Shown in pieces: positions 16,811 to 25,161 of a DNA stretch of 64,000 nt. Under the pieces are notes generated by a model. That model did not search any database. It was not told where the DNA came from and was given only the letters and a program-made list of their open reading frames with translations. The DNA is from an uncultured Treponema sp. GTDB lineage: Bacteria; Spirochaetota; Spirochaetia; Treponematales; Treponemataceae. The position numbers were made by a program, and so were the translations under genes. Location: assembly GCF_934725225.1 (NCBI RefSeq), contig NZ_CAKVAM010000001.1, positions 310,001 through 374,000 of the forward strand. The letters are read 5' to 3'. Each line of letters opens with the position of its first letter. Positions within the stretch are counted from its first letter, which is position 1.

Positions 16811-16862
16811 TTGACAAGCGGAAGGTTTAGCATTAAATTTAAAACAGTACGGTTTTTGGTAC
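16811..16862 (+). promoter_or_regulatory. Promoter and candidate operator of the YefM/YoeB module
   Basis: TTGACA (16811-16816), 17-bp spacer, TAAATT (16834-16839). Just downstream two GTAC sites (16847-16850, 16859-16862) lie 12 bp apart around a T-rich centre, a plausible autorepressor site as is usual for this antitoxin family. Confidence 0.65.
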
Positions 16863-16894
16863 GCAATTTATATTTCAGCTTTTTGGAGGCAACT

Positions 16895-17155
16895 ATGACA
16901 ATCGCAAAGCAGATGGATATTCGCGCAAACATAAAAAAATATTTTGACATGGCGTTCAACGGCGAGCCGGTCATCGTTCCGCGTAAGGAAAACAAAAATG
17001 TCGTCATCGTTTCTGAAAAAGAATTCAAGGAGCTTGAAAAGGCGAAAAACAACGCGGCTTACCTTGCCATGCTCGATAAAAGCGATGAGCAGCTTCGTCA
17101 GGGAAAAGTTATCGTAAAGACGATGGAAGAACTTGAGGCAATGGCGGCAGAATGA
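16895..17155 (+). CDS. YefM/Phd-family antitoxin
   Basis: 86 residues. The N-terminal DNA-binding Phd/YefM fold (MTIAKQMDIRANIKKYFDMAFNGEPVIVPRKENKNVVIVSEKEFKELE in outline: NIKKY, NVVIVS) is followed by an acidic toxin-wrapping tail ending MEELEAMAAE. GGAGG stands before ATG 16895; the longer frame to 16766 covers the promoter and is rejected. The last four bases overlap the toxin start (ATGA), giving coupled translation. It should neutralise YoeB and repress its own promoter. Confidence 0.9.
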   Translation: MTIAKQMDIRANIKKYFDMAFNGEPVIVPRKENKNVVIVSEKEFKELEKAKNNAAYLAMLDKSDEQLRQGKVIVKTMEELEAMAAE

Positions 17156-17415
17156 GCGAGATAACTTTTACAGAAACTGGATTCGAGCATTATGTTTATT
17201 GGCAGACTCAAGATAAAAAGACAGTTCAGAAAATCAACAAGTTGCTGAAAAGTATTTCTCGCGATGGTGCATTGCGTGGCGAAGGCAAACCAGAAAAACT
17301 AAAGCATAAGGAAGGCGAATACAGCAGACGGATTGATAAAGAAAACCGGCTTGTTTACGAATTTTCAGATGACAGAATTACTGTAAAAGCCTGCCGTGGT
17401 CACTACGAGGACTGA
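17152..17415 (+). CDS. yoeB: YoeB-family mRNA endonuclease toxin
   Basis: 87 residues, normal YoeB length. Family motifs: YWQTQDKKTVQKINKLL, the GEGKPEKLKH segment, YSRRIDKENRLVYEF and the C-terminal CRGHYED with the catalytic-type His-Tyr pair. In this family the toxin binds the ribosome and cleaves mRNA. It overlaps the antitoxin by four bases. Confidence 0.92.
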   Translation: MSEITFTETGFEHYVYWQTQDKKTVQKINKLLKSISRDGALRGEGKPEKLKHKEGEYSRRIDKENRLVYEFSDDRITVKACRGHYED

Positions 17416-17596
17416 TTTTTGAATCCGCATCTACCTTGGCATATATTATAATCTTTTAACAATTTTTAATTTACATATCTTTTTTAATTTCCTCGACACC
17501 TAGAACAAAGTCTATGCGCAAATCCAAATTTAAACGATAAAAGTTTTTATTTGGCTAGGATTATTATGTGGAAAATAAATTTGAAGGAGCTTTTTT

Positions 17597-17875
17597 ATGA
17601 AAAAAGGAATTTTAATTGGAATTGCAGTTTTATTTTGTTCATTTTACTGCATAGCAGATTCTGTTGATGATGCTTTAAATGGTTTTAGCCAAGCACTTCA
17701 GCAAAGTATGAATGATTTAGATGCCTTTAGTAAAGGAAGATGTAATCAGTGCAAGGGCAGTGGAACTTGTTCTTATTGCGATGGAAGTGGATACCTTAAT
17801 TTTGCAAAATGCTGGTCATGCCATGGAACTGGAGAATGTTCTAATTGTGGCGGTGATGGAAACTGGTTAAATTAG
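17597..17875 (+). CDS. Small secreted protein with DnaJ-type CxxCxGxG zinc repeats
   Basis: 92 residues. Signal peptide (MKKGILIGIAVLFCSFYCIA, cut near AD), a short helix, then four CxxC units: CNQCKGSG, CSYCDGSG, CWSCHGTG, CSNCGGDG. That is the spacing of the DnaJ cysteine-rich domain, which binds two zinc ions. Such a domain alone and exported is unusual; it could be a periplasmic chaperone or metal-binding partner. GGAG precedes the ATG. A second small secreted protein follows 36 bases later, so the two are likely one unit. Confidence 0.8.
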   Translation: MKKGILIGIAVLFCSFYCIADSVDDALNGFSQALQQSMNDLDAFSKGRCNQCKGSGTCSYCDGSGYLNFAKCWSCHGTGECSNCGGDGNWLN

Positions 17876-17911
17876 GTTTAAAGATTATTAGATAAAAAAA
17901 GGAGGTCTTCT

Positions 17912-18223
17912 ATGAAAAAGAAGATTGTTATGGGACTGTTTGTATTAGCAGCAGTTATTGGAATGGGATTTGCGGAAACTCAAAAGAAAAGAAATGATGA
18001 TAGAAGTAATGACTATTACAATGGTTATATACAAGCAACAAGTGATTATTCAAATGATAATGCTTATAATCCTGCTTGGTGTAATGACAATTCTAGCAGA
18101 GCAACAACTAAAAAAGAAAGTAACAAAAATAGGTACGACTGCATACAAGGTTATCAAGATAGTTGGAAAGCCAACAGTGAAGCTGCACCTAAAACTCAAA
18201 CAGAAAATACTAGCGAGGAATAA
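17912..18223 (+). CDS. Small secreted polar protein of unknown function
   Basis: 103 residues: signal peptide (MKKKIVMGLFVLAAVIGMGFAE), then a mature part rich in Asn, Ser, Asp and Tyr with two cysteines (WCND, YDCIQGYQDSW) that could form a disulfide. GGAGG precedes the ATG. No family recognised. It ends just before a strong terminator. Confidence 0.7.
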   Translation: MKKKIVMGLFVLAAVIGMGFAETQKKRNDDRSNDYYNGYIQATSDYSNDNAYNPAWCNDNSSRATTKKESNKNRYDCIQGYQDSWKANSEAAPKTQTENTSEE

Positions 18224-18249
18224 AAGTTTGTATTAAAAACAATTTTCCA

Positions 18250-18294
18250 AATCCCTAGTCTTAAAAAATTTAAGTCTAGGGATTAATAATTTTT
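18250..18294 (+). terminator. Terminator after the small secreted genes
   Basis: Long hairpin: arms 18250-18265 and 18269-18284 pair over 15 of 16 positions (one T-T mismatch), with a short T run at 18290-18294. Confidence 0.8.
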
Positions 18295-18453
18295 GTAGCT
18301 TTTACCTTATTCAGGAAATATTCTGTTTAATGTTTTAAAAGACCAATTTTCACCCTTTTCGTAGTGGGCTTCATTAAAAAAATCATTATTTCAAAATTTT
18401 TTCATATCCACTAAAATAAAAAAGATTGCTAAAAAATTCTTGCGGGTTTTGCT

Positions 18454-21195
18454 ATGTTTGCTTTCTTGATGAAAAAGAATTGTTGGGTTTTATCAGTCTT
18501 GTTTTTTATTTGCAGTGGATTTTTCTTTGCGCAAGAAAATTCTGTGCAGGTTTATTATTGGCAGAATGCGGACAATGAACTTTCTTCTGACTTTTCAATT
18601 CCTTCCGATTGTAAGAAAAGCGGATTTCGTTTTTCGCCGGGATTTATAAAAGGCAATCTTTGGTGCGCCGTTCAACGCAAAAGTCCCCAAAAATTTCCTG
18701 CGCAAATTCTTGACCTTGGTCCTGAAATTGTGGATTCCGCAGAGCTTTATGTTTTTGAAAATGACAGCTGGAAAAAAAGCGGCGTTGCGGGAAGAAAAAT
18801 TTTCAATTCGCAAAAATCAATAAAATCTTGGAGAGTTTTTCTTGAAATTCCTGAAGGCCATTTTTTTGACGAATGCTATATTTTAAAAATTAAAAATTCA
18901 GATTCAACTTCATGCACGTTCCGATTTTTTTCGCTGGAGCAATTTTTTGAGCAGACAGAATTTTTTTCATTTATTCACATAATATTTTTTGTCGTTATGC
19001 TTGTTACGGCGGCAGCTCTTTTTGTTTTGTTTGCAAGTCTAAAGGAAAAACTTTTTTTGTATCTGGGCATTATGACTTTTGCGTTTTTTCTTTATCAAGT
19101 TGCGATGAAAGGATTTGGCTGCACATACATTTGGAATGCTTTTTGCCAGAAATTGTTTTTTGTAAGATTCGGCTACATTGTGTGCGCCATTGGACTTTGC
19201 TTTTCGCAGATTTTGTTTTTGGAAAATCTTTCACTTGAAAAAAATTGGTTGTGTAAAAGAATTCTCGGCTTGATTTTATTTGTCTGCTTAGTTTCTGTTT
19301 TTCTATACGGATTTTGCGATGATGTAAAAATTCCATATATTGCGACAATTTGCTTTTTAATTTTGGGCTGCGCATTTTGCAGCATGCTTCTTGTGCATTC
19401 AGTTTTTAAGAGAAAAAATATTCCGTCGCTTTTGATTTTTTCTTGGGTTCCGCTTTTTGTTTATATAATTTTCAGACAGTCATTGCATCTTTTGCGACTT
19501 AAATTCAATGTGAGTTTGCTTTCTGTTTTTGACAACGATTATTACTTTGGCTACGATATTTGCTTTGTTTCGCACATTCTTATTTACGGTGCGAGCATTT
19601 TTATAAAAGTCAGGCAAAGGCAAAAAGAATTCAATCTGCTTAGGGAATCTTCGTATTTCTTAAAATCTTCAGCGCATGAGCTTCTTGCTCCGGTTACAAT
19701 TATTCAGAATTCAGTTGAAGAAATGGAAAATATTGTAAATGAATTTTGCAGGCAAAATGATTTCCGTGGGGGGGGGGCTTTAAAGAATTTTTCTGCCTGC
19801 GTAAAAAGCGCGAATGGAAATATACAAAGAATAAAAAATATTGCGCTCATGGTAAATTCTCTTGAGCGGCAGGAACAAAATATTCAGGAAGCTTCAAAAA
19901 TGAAATCCGCAGTTTTCGTTATGAATTTGTTCCGTCAGTGTCTGGACAATTTTATTTCTTATGCGCGGCTGAAAGGAATTGAAATTTCTTGGACTTATTC
20001 ATGCGGCGAAGAACTTTGCGTTTTGGTTTTTCCTTTGTTTTTGGAAACTGTTTTTATAAATTTGATTGACAATGCGATAAAATATTCCGTGGAAAAAACT
20101 GAAATTGATGTGGACATTGAATGGAACAGTTTGAACAAAACGCTGGTTTATAAAGTTTCAAATTTTTCTGAAAATATTTTGGAGCAAAACATTGAGCAGC
20201 TTTTTACGTTTGGTTTTCGCGGAAAAAATATTCCAGAAAATATTGCGGGAATGGGAATCGGGCTTAATCTTGTGCGGCGAATTTGCAAATTGTACAACGG
20301 AAATTGCAATGCGGTTTGTGTTCCAGTTTTTAAGGACGGAAAAAATTTGCACAAGGTTGTTTTTGAAGCACGCTTGCCGCTTGAAATTGTTTCCGGCGCT
20401 GATGAAAATTGTGTTCAAAAAACGGAGCAGCTTTTTTATGAAAATGAGCAGGAACTGAAAATTTCCGCGCTTCAGAATTATGACTTTTTTCAAATAATGA
20501 AAGGCGTAAAAATTCTTTGCGTTGAAGACAATCTTTCGCTTTTGGAAAATATTCAGCTTATCTTCAAGCCTTACTGCACGGTTTTTTCCGCCTGCAATGG
20601 AAAGGATGCTCTTGAAAAAATAAAGCAGGAAATTCCCGATTTGATAATTTCGGATATGGTTATGCCGGTTATGGACGGAAAGGCTTTTTTTGAAATTTGC
20701 CGCAAGGATGAAGTGCTAAAAACAATTCCGTTTTTGTTTTTAACGGGCGTGCAGGATTCCAAGCTTCGTCGTGTTTCAATTAAGGAAGGCGCGGTGGATT
20801 ATATTTTTAAGCCTTTTTCGCAAATGGAACTGCTTTTAAAAGTCTATTCGGTTTTGTCTTTAAAAATAAATGTTAAAAAAGATTTTGCAAGGACGATAAC
20901 GGATTTTATAAACAAGTCGGCGGAAATTTCTTCTGGAAGCAAATTGAATTCAAACTTGCCGTTTGCATCTGCCAGTGATTCAAAAGAAAACAGAATTTGC
21001 GCTTATAAAAAATTCGGCCTGTCATCAAGGGAAATTGAAATTGCCGAGCTTCTTTTAAAGAATCAGACTAACAAGCAAATTGCAAAGGAACTTTTTATTG
21101 CCACTAGCACGGTTGCAACTCACATTCAGCACATATATGAAAAATTCGGCGTAAAAAGCAGAAGCGAATGGATTCAGGCAGTTATGAGCTTGTAG
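18454..21195 (+). CDS. Hybrid sensor kinase / response regulator with LuxR-type output and an internal G10 tract
   Basis: 913 residues. Order: signal peptide, 7TMR-DISM extracellular beta domain (~30-165), seven membrane helices (~170-395), HisKA with SSAHELLAPVTIIQNSVEE, HATPase (NLIDNAIKYS; GMGIGLNLVRRICKLY), receiver (VEDNLSL, DLIISDMVMPVMDG, KPF) and a LuxR-type helix-turn-helix (LSSREIEIAELLLKNQTNKQIAKE). One protein would sense, phosphorelay and bind DNA, though a membrane-tethered DNA-binding output is unusual. Ten G at 19768-19777 encode part of RGGGA just after the H box; nine G would give a stop one codon later. A second possible start is at 18469 (MKKNCW); neither has a strong ribosome site. 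Confidence 0.9.
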   Translation: MFAFLMKKNCWVLSVLFFICSGFFFAQENSVQVYYWQNADNELSSDFSIPSDCKKSGFRFSPGFIKGNLWCAVQRKSPQKFPAQILDLGPEIVDSAELYVFENDSWKKSGVAGRKIFNSQKSIKSWRVFLEIPEGHFFDECYILKIKNSDSTSCTFRFFSLEQFFEQTEFFSFIHIIFFVVMLVTAAALFVLFASLKEKLFLYLGIMTFAFFLYQVAMKGFGCTYIWNAFCQKLFFVRFGYIVCAIGLCFSQILFLENLSLEKNWLCKRILGLILFVCLVSVFLYGFCDDVKIPYIATICFLILGCAFCSMLLVHSVFKRKNIPSLLIFSWVPLFVYIIFRQSLHLLRLKFNVSLLSVFDNDYYFGYDICFVSHILIYGASIFIKVRQRQKEFNLLRESSYFLKSSAHELLAPVTIIQNSVEEMENIVNEFCRQNDFRGGGALKNFSACVKSANGNIQRIKNIALMVNSLERQEQNIQEASKMKSAVFVMNLFRQCLDNFISYARLKGIEISWTYSCGEELCVLVFPLFLETVFINLIDNAIKYSVEKTEIDVDIEWNSLNKTLVYKVSNFSENILEQNIEQLFTFGFRGKNIPENIAGMGIGLNLVRRICKLYNGNCNAVCVPVFKDGKNLHKVVFEARLPLEIVSGADENCVQKTEQLFYENEQELKISALQNYDFFQIMKGVKILCVEDNLSLLENIQLIFKPYCTVFSACNGKDALEKIKQEIPDLIISDMVMPVMDGKAFFEICRKDEVLKTIPFLFLTGVQDSKLRRVSIKEGAVDYIFKPFSQMELLLKVYSVLSLKINVKKDFARTITDFINKSAEISSGSKLNSNLPFASASDSKENRICAYKKFGLSSREIEIAELLLKNQTNKQIAKELFIATSTVATHIQHIYEKFGVKSRSEWIQAVMSL
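19768..19777 (+). repeat. G10 tract inside the sensor kinase gene
   Basis: Ten consecutive G in frame as CGT GGG GGG GGG GCT. Loss of one G gives CTT TAA directly after; gain of one leads to TGA within about 25 codons. The frame is open as sequenced. Confidence 0.95.
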
Positions 21196-21201
21196 CTGAA
21201 T

Positions 21202-21687
21202 TTATTTTAAATGAAGAATCCGCTGATTTCTTGAGCCGCGGAATTGCAATGAAATGTCCTTGAGTTCTTCTATAAAAGGTCCGTCCACAAGAACATCGAT
21301 GCAACTTAAAAATTGCTCTGTAAAGGCGCAGTGTTTTTTTCCGTCGGAAGGAAGAATGTCTTTGTCGTAAACGTAGCCTGTGTAGCACCAGATTGTTTTC
21401 TTGGGAAACATTTTTTTTACTTTTGACAAAAACGGCGCAAGAATTTCCTGATTTTCCGGCTCAAAAGGCTCTCCGCCAAGAACTGTAAGTCCCGAAATAA
21501 ATTCTTTTGAAAGAGCTTCAGTTATTTCGTTTTCTGTTTCTTCTGTAAAAAGTTTTCCGTACTGAAAATCCCAAGTGCATTTGTTAAAGCAGCCCGGACA
21601 ATGAACTCTGCATCCAGAAACAAAGAGGGAAACTCTTACGCCCTCTCCGTTTGAGATGTCGAATTTTTTAATTTCTCCGTAGTACAT
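21202..21687 (-). CDS. nrdG: Anaerobic ribonucleotide reductase activating protein
   Basis: 161 residues. Radical-SAM iron-sulfur motif CRVHCPGC (C-x3-C-x2-C) near residue 26, and VLGGEPFEPEN for SAM binding. It generates the glycyl radical on NrdD. It begins directly after the nrdD stop (no gap), so translation is coupled. It converges with the kinase gene, whose stop lies six bases away. Confidence 0.95.
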   Translation of the reverse strand: MYYGEIKKFDISNGEGVRVSLFVSGCRVHCPGCFNKCTWDFQYGKLFTEETENEITEALSKEFISGLTVLGGEPFEPENQEILAPFLSKVKKMFPKKTIWCYTGYVYDKDILPSDGKKHCAFTEQFLSCIDVLVDGPFIEELKDISLQFRGSRNQRILHLK

Positions 21688-23865
21688 TTACAAATGCAGC
21701 ACACGCTCTTTTATTTCCTGTGTGCGTCCCTGATTCCAGTATTGTGTTCCGATGTAGCCGCAGGTTCTTCTTGCAACGTTCATTGTGGCTTGGTCACGGT
21801 TTTTGCAGTTCGGGCATTCCCAGATTAGTTTTCCGTCGTTGTCTGTTGCAATCTGAATTTCGCCTGTGTAGCCGCATTTTTGGCAGAAGTCGCTTTTTGT
21901 GTTCAGCTCGGCGTACATTATGTTGTTGTAAATATGCTTTAAGAGAGCCATTACAGCCGGAATGTTGTTTTCCATGTTCGGAACTTCAACATAGCTTACA
22001 GCTCCGCCCGGCGAAAGTCTTTGGAATTCAGATTCAAATGAAAGCTTTGTGAATGCGTCGATTTTTTCTGTTACATTTACGTGATAGCTGTTTGTGATGT
22101 AGTTTTTGTCCGTAACGCCTTCAATTATTCCGAATCTTTTTTTGAGGCACTTTGCAAATTTGTAAGTTGTGCTTTCAAGCGGAGTTCCGTAAACTGAATA
22201 GTCGATATGCTCGGCTTCTTTCCATTTTTTGCAGGCTTCGTTCAAGGCTTTCATTACATTGAGCGCAAAAGGCTTGGCATCTGGATCTGTGTGGGATTTT
22301 CCGGTCATGTAGCGCACGCATTCGCAAAGTCCGGCGTATCCAAGGGAAATTGTTGAATATCCGTTGTACAAAAGTTTGTCGATAACTTCACCTTTCTTTA
22401 ATCTTGCCAAAGCTCCGTTTTGCCATAGAATTGGTGCGGCATCCGATTTTGTTCCAAGGAGACGTTCGTGGCGGATTCTAAGCGCTCTGTGGCAAAGTTC
22501 AAGGCGTTCCTGAAGAATCTGATGGAATTTCATCATGTCGCCGCCAGAAGAGCAGGCCACATCAACAAGATTCAGCGTTACAACTCCCTGATTGAATCTT
22601 CCGTAGTATTTTGGTTTTCCTGTCAAGTCCAAATACGGCGTTAAAAATGAACGGCAGCCCATGCAAGGATAGCAGTTTCCGTTTCCCTTTGCGTCAATTT
22701 TTAGTTCCAGCATTTTCTTTTCGCTGATGTAGTCTGGAACCATTCTGCGCGCAGTGCATTTTGCGGCAAGCTCTGAAAGGTAATAATATGGCGAGCCTTG
22801 TTCCACGTTGTCATTTTCAAGAACATAAATAAGTTTTGGGAACGCAGGAGTAATCCAAGCGCCTTTTTCGTTTTTTACTCCCTGATAACGCTGCTTGAGA
22901 ACTTCTTCTATAATAAGCGCAAGATCGGCTTTTTCCTGCTCGTTTTTCGCTTCATTCAAGTACATGAAAACCGTTACAAAAGGAGCCTGACCATTTGTTG
23001 TCATAAGAGTTATAACTTGATACTGAATTGTCTGGACTCCGCGCTTGATTTCGTCTTTTACGCGCTGTTCTACCATATAATCGAACTGCTCGGAAGAAAC
23101 CTGAAGCCCTGTTGCTTTGATAAGCTCTGTTGTTTCTGCCATGATTTTTTTGCGGCTTACGTCTACAAACGGAGCAAGGTGAGTGAGCGTAATGCTTTGT
23201 CCGCCGTACTGACAACTTGCTACTTGAGCGATAATTTGCGTGGCGATATTGCAGGCTGTTGAAAAAGAATGCGGTCGGTCGATTTTTGTTCCGCTGATTA
23301 CAGTTCCGTTTTGCAGCATATCTTCAAGATTTACAAGGTCGCAGTTGTGCATGTGCTGTGCAAAATAATCCGCATCATGAAAATGTATGATTCCCTCGTC
23401 ATGGGCTTTGCAAATATCCGGATCCAAAAGAAAACGGCGTGTAATGTCTTTGCTGACTTCTCCAGCCATATAGTCGCGCTGAACAGAAACCACAGTCGGA
23501 TTTTTATTCGAATTTTCCTGCTTGACCTCTTCGTTGTTCTCTTCAAGAAGGCTCATTATTTGCTGGTCGGTTGTATTTTCCTTGCGCAAAAGCTGATGGC
23601 GGTAGCGGTAAGTTATATAAAGCTTGGCAACTTCGTAAGCGCCGTTTTGCATGATTCCGTTTTCAACAAGGTCCTGAATGTCTTCAACATTAAGAGCGTG
23701 TCCAGAATTATGGCATTCGATTTCAATATCATCAACAATGGATTCAATCTGGCTTTCTTTAAGGCGCTGTGATTCTCTTACCTGCTCGTTTGCCTTTCTT
23801 ATTGCCGTTGAAATTTTATTGCGGTCGTAAACAGCTTCCGCACCACTTCTTTTGATGATTTTCAT
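21688..23865 (-). CDS. nrdD: Anaerobic ribonucleoside-triphosphate reductase
   Basis: 725 residues. N-terminal ATP cone (MKIIKRSGAEAVYDRNKISTAI in part), active-site region around NCYPCMGCRSFL, C-terminal zinc site (CQKCGY, CPNCKNRD) and the glycyl-radical loop RRTCGYIGTQYW near residue 705. It makes deoxyribonucleotides without oxygen. A GAGGGAAAA ribosome site precedes ATG 23865. The promoter region carries two candidate NrdR boxes. No oxygen-dependent reductase is in the window. Confidence 0.96.
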   Translation of the reverse strand: MKIIKRSGAEAVYDRNKISTAIRKANEQVRESQRLKESQIESIVDDIEIECHNSGHALNVEDIQDLVENGIMQNGAYEVAKLYITYRYRHQLLRKENTTDQQIMSLLEENNEEVKQENSNKNPTVVSVQRDYMAGEVSKDITRRFLLDPDICKAHDEGIIHFHDADYFAQHMHNCDLVNLEDMLQNGTVISGTKIDRPHSFSTACNIATQIIAQVASCQYGGQSITLTHLAPFVDVSRKKIMAETTELIKATGLQVSSEQFDYMVEQRVKDEIKRGVQTIQYQVITLMTTNGQAPFVTVFMYLNEAKNEQEKADLALIIEEVLKQRYQGVKNEKGAWITPAFPKLIYVLENDNVEQGSPYYYLSELAAKCTARRMVPDYISEKKMLELKIDAKGNGNCYPCMGCRSFLTPYLDLTGKPKYYGRFNQGVVTLNLVDVACSSGGDMMKFHQILQERLELCHRALRIRHERLLGTKSDAAPILWQNGALARLKKGEVIDKLLYNGYSTISLGYAGLCECVRYMTGKSHTDPDAKPFALNVMKALNEACKKWKEAEHIDYSVYGTPLESTTYKFAKCLKKRFGIIEGVTDKNYITNSYHVNVTEKIDAFTKLSFESEFQRLSPGGAVSYVEVPNMENNIPAVMALLKHIYNNIMYAELNTKSDFCQKCGYTGEIQIATDNDGKLIWECPNCKNRDQATMNVARRTCGYIGTQYWNQGRTQEIKERVLHL

Positions 23866-23894
23866 GCTTTTCCCTCTTTTTTAAAAGCACCATT

Positions 23895-23952
23895 TGTCTA
23901 TATATGGTGTAACAAGTGCCTTTAGTATACTAGCAGTAGTGTTTTCAGTCAA
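23895..23952 (-). promoter_or_regulatory. nrdDG promoter with two candidate NrdR boxes
   Basis: Minus strand: TTGACT (23947-23952), 17-bp spacer, TATACT (23924-23929). Two 16-bp elements resembling the NrdR box (ACACWATATATWGTGT): 23895-23910 (12 of 16) and 23927-23942 (11 of 16), starts 32 bp apart, the helical spacing typical of paired NrdR boxes. The second overlaps the -10, so NrdR would repress. Confidence 0.7.
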
Positions 23953-24160
23953 TAAAACTGGCTTTTTGTACAAATTTAAGAATTCTATAAACAGGCGGTT
24001 TATGCGTGATTCTTGGGGGCAGATTTTTTTTGATTTTTTTAACTGCGGAATTAAGGGGAAATCTTTAAAAATAAGGGTACAAAAATGAAAATAATTCTAA
24101 AAATTCCGCATAATCAGTTGAATTGTCATACTTTTGTAGCATTTTGAGGATTTTTTTTGT

Positions 24161-25135
24161 CTATTCTATAAAAAAACAGCGCACTTTATGGTTTTCTGAA
24201 ATTTGATTTAAAGGCGGAATTTCTGAGCGGCATTTTTCCTGTGCTTTTGGGCACCTGTGGGCAAACGGGCAGCCGGAAAGACTTTCCAGCAATGTTTTCA
24301 TTTCGCCTGTTTTTTCAACTTGAAATTTTCCGCCTGCTCCGGCAAAAAGTGTCTGCGTGTACGGATGCAAGGCTTCCTTGTAAAGGTCTTTTGCTTCGGC
24401 TTCTTCCACAATCATTCCGCGGTACATTACGCCGATTGTGTCGCAAAAATAGCAGGAAACCTTTAAATCGTGGGCAATAAACAAAAATGAAAGTCCGCGT
24501 TTTTTTCTTAAATCCTGCAAAAGATTCAGAATTTGCGCTTGAACAGAAACATCCAGCGCGCTTACAACTTCGTCGCAAATCAGAAGTTCCGGCTCAAGAA
24601 TCAGTCCGCGCGCAATTGAAATTCGCTGTCTTTGTCCGCCTGAAAATTCCTGCGGCCGTCTGTCCAAATCTGCTTTGTCCAGTCCGATTTCTTCAAGCAA
24701 GGCGGCGGCTTTTTCGCGTGCCTGTTCTTTTCCCTGCCAATGCGATGAATATTTTAAAGGCGACGATAAAATGCTTGCGATTGTCATGCGCGGATTCAGC
24801 GAGCGGGAAGGGTCTTGAAAAATGTATTTTACTTTTTCCCGGTATGCGGAAAGCTCTTTTTTGTCCAGGTTTCCGACTTCAATAGGCTCTGGCTTTTCCT
24901 GTGGATTGAAATAAATTTTTCCAGAATCGGCATCGTACATTTTTACTAAAAGTCGGGCTGTTGTTGTTTTTCCGCAGCCGCTTTCGCCTACAAGTCCGTA
25001 AGTTTTTCCGCGCTCAATTTCAAATGAAACTCCATTTACGGCGTAGACTTGCTTGTTTTTCTTTGCAAAGAATCCTGCGTCAAGTCCAAAATGTTTCTGC
25101 AAGTTTTCAGCGTATAATATTATATCTTTTTTCAT
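24161..25135 (-). CDS. Oligopeptide ABC transporter ATP-binding protein (OppF-like)
   Basis: 324 residues. Walker A GESGCGKTT, Q loop YIFQDPSRSLNPRMT, signature FSGGQRQRISIARGL, Walker B LLICDEV (Val replaces the usual Pro after Glu) and the family tail CPFAHRCPKAQEKC that binds a [4Fe-4S] cluster in some Opp/Dpp ATPases. It would energise peptide import as a partner of the ATPase half of the upstream fusion gene. It starts 26 bases after that gene. Last gene of the dnaX-opp run. Confidence 0.9.
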   Translation of the reverse strand: MKKDIILYAENLQKHFGLDAGFFAKKNKQVYAVNGVSFEIERGKTYGLVGESGCGKTTTARLLVKMYDADSGKIYFNPQEKPEPIEVGNLDKKELSAYREKVKYIFQDPSRSLNPRMTIASILSSPLKYSSHWQGKEQAREKAAALLEEIGLDKADLDRRPQEFSGGQRQRISIARGLILEPELLICDEVVSALDVSVQAQILNLLQDLRKKRGLSFLFIAHDLKVSCYFCDTIGVMYRGMIVEEAEAKDLYKEALHPYTQTLFAGAGGKFQVEKTGEMKTLLESLSGCPFAHRCPKAQEKCRSEIPPLNQISENHKVRCFFIE

Positions 25136-25161
25136 ATAAAACTAATCCTTTTTATATCATT

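Noticed and set aside
21202..23865. NrdD/NrdG as a pyruvate formate-lyase pair
   Set aside because: The ATP cone, zinc cysteines and RRTCGYIG loop are those of NrdD, not PFL.
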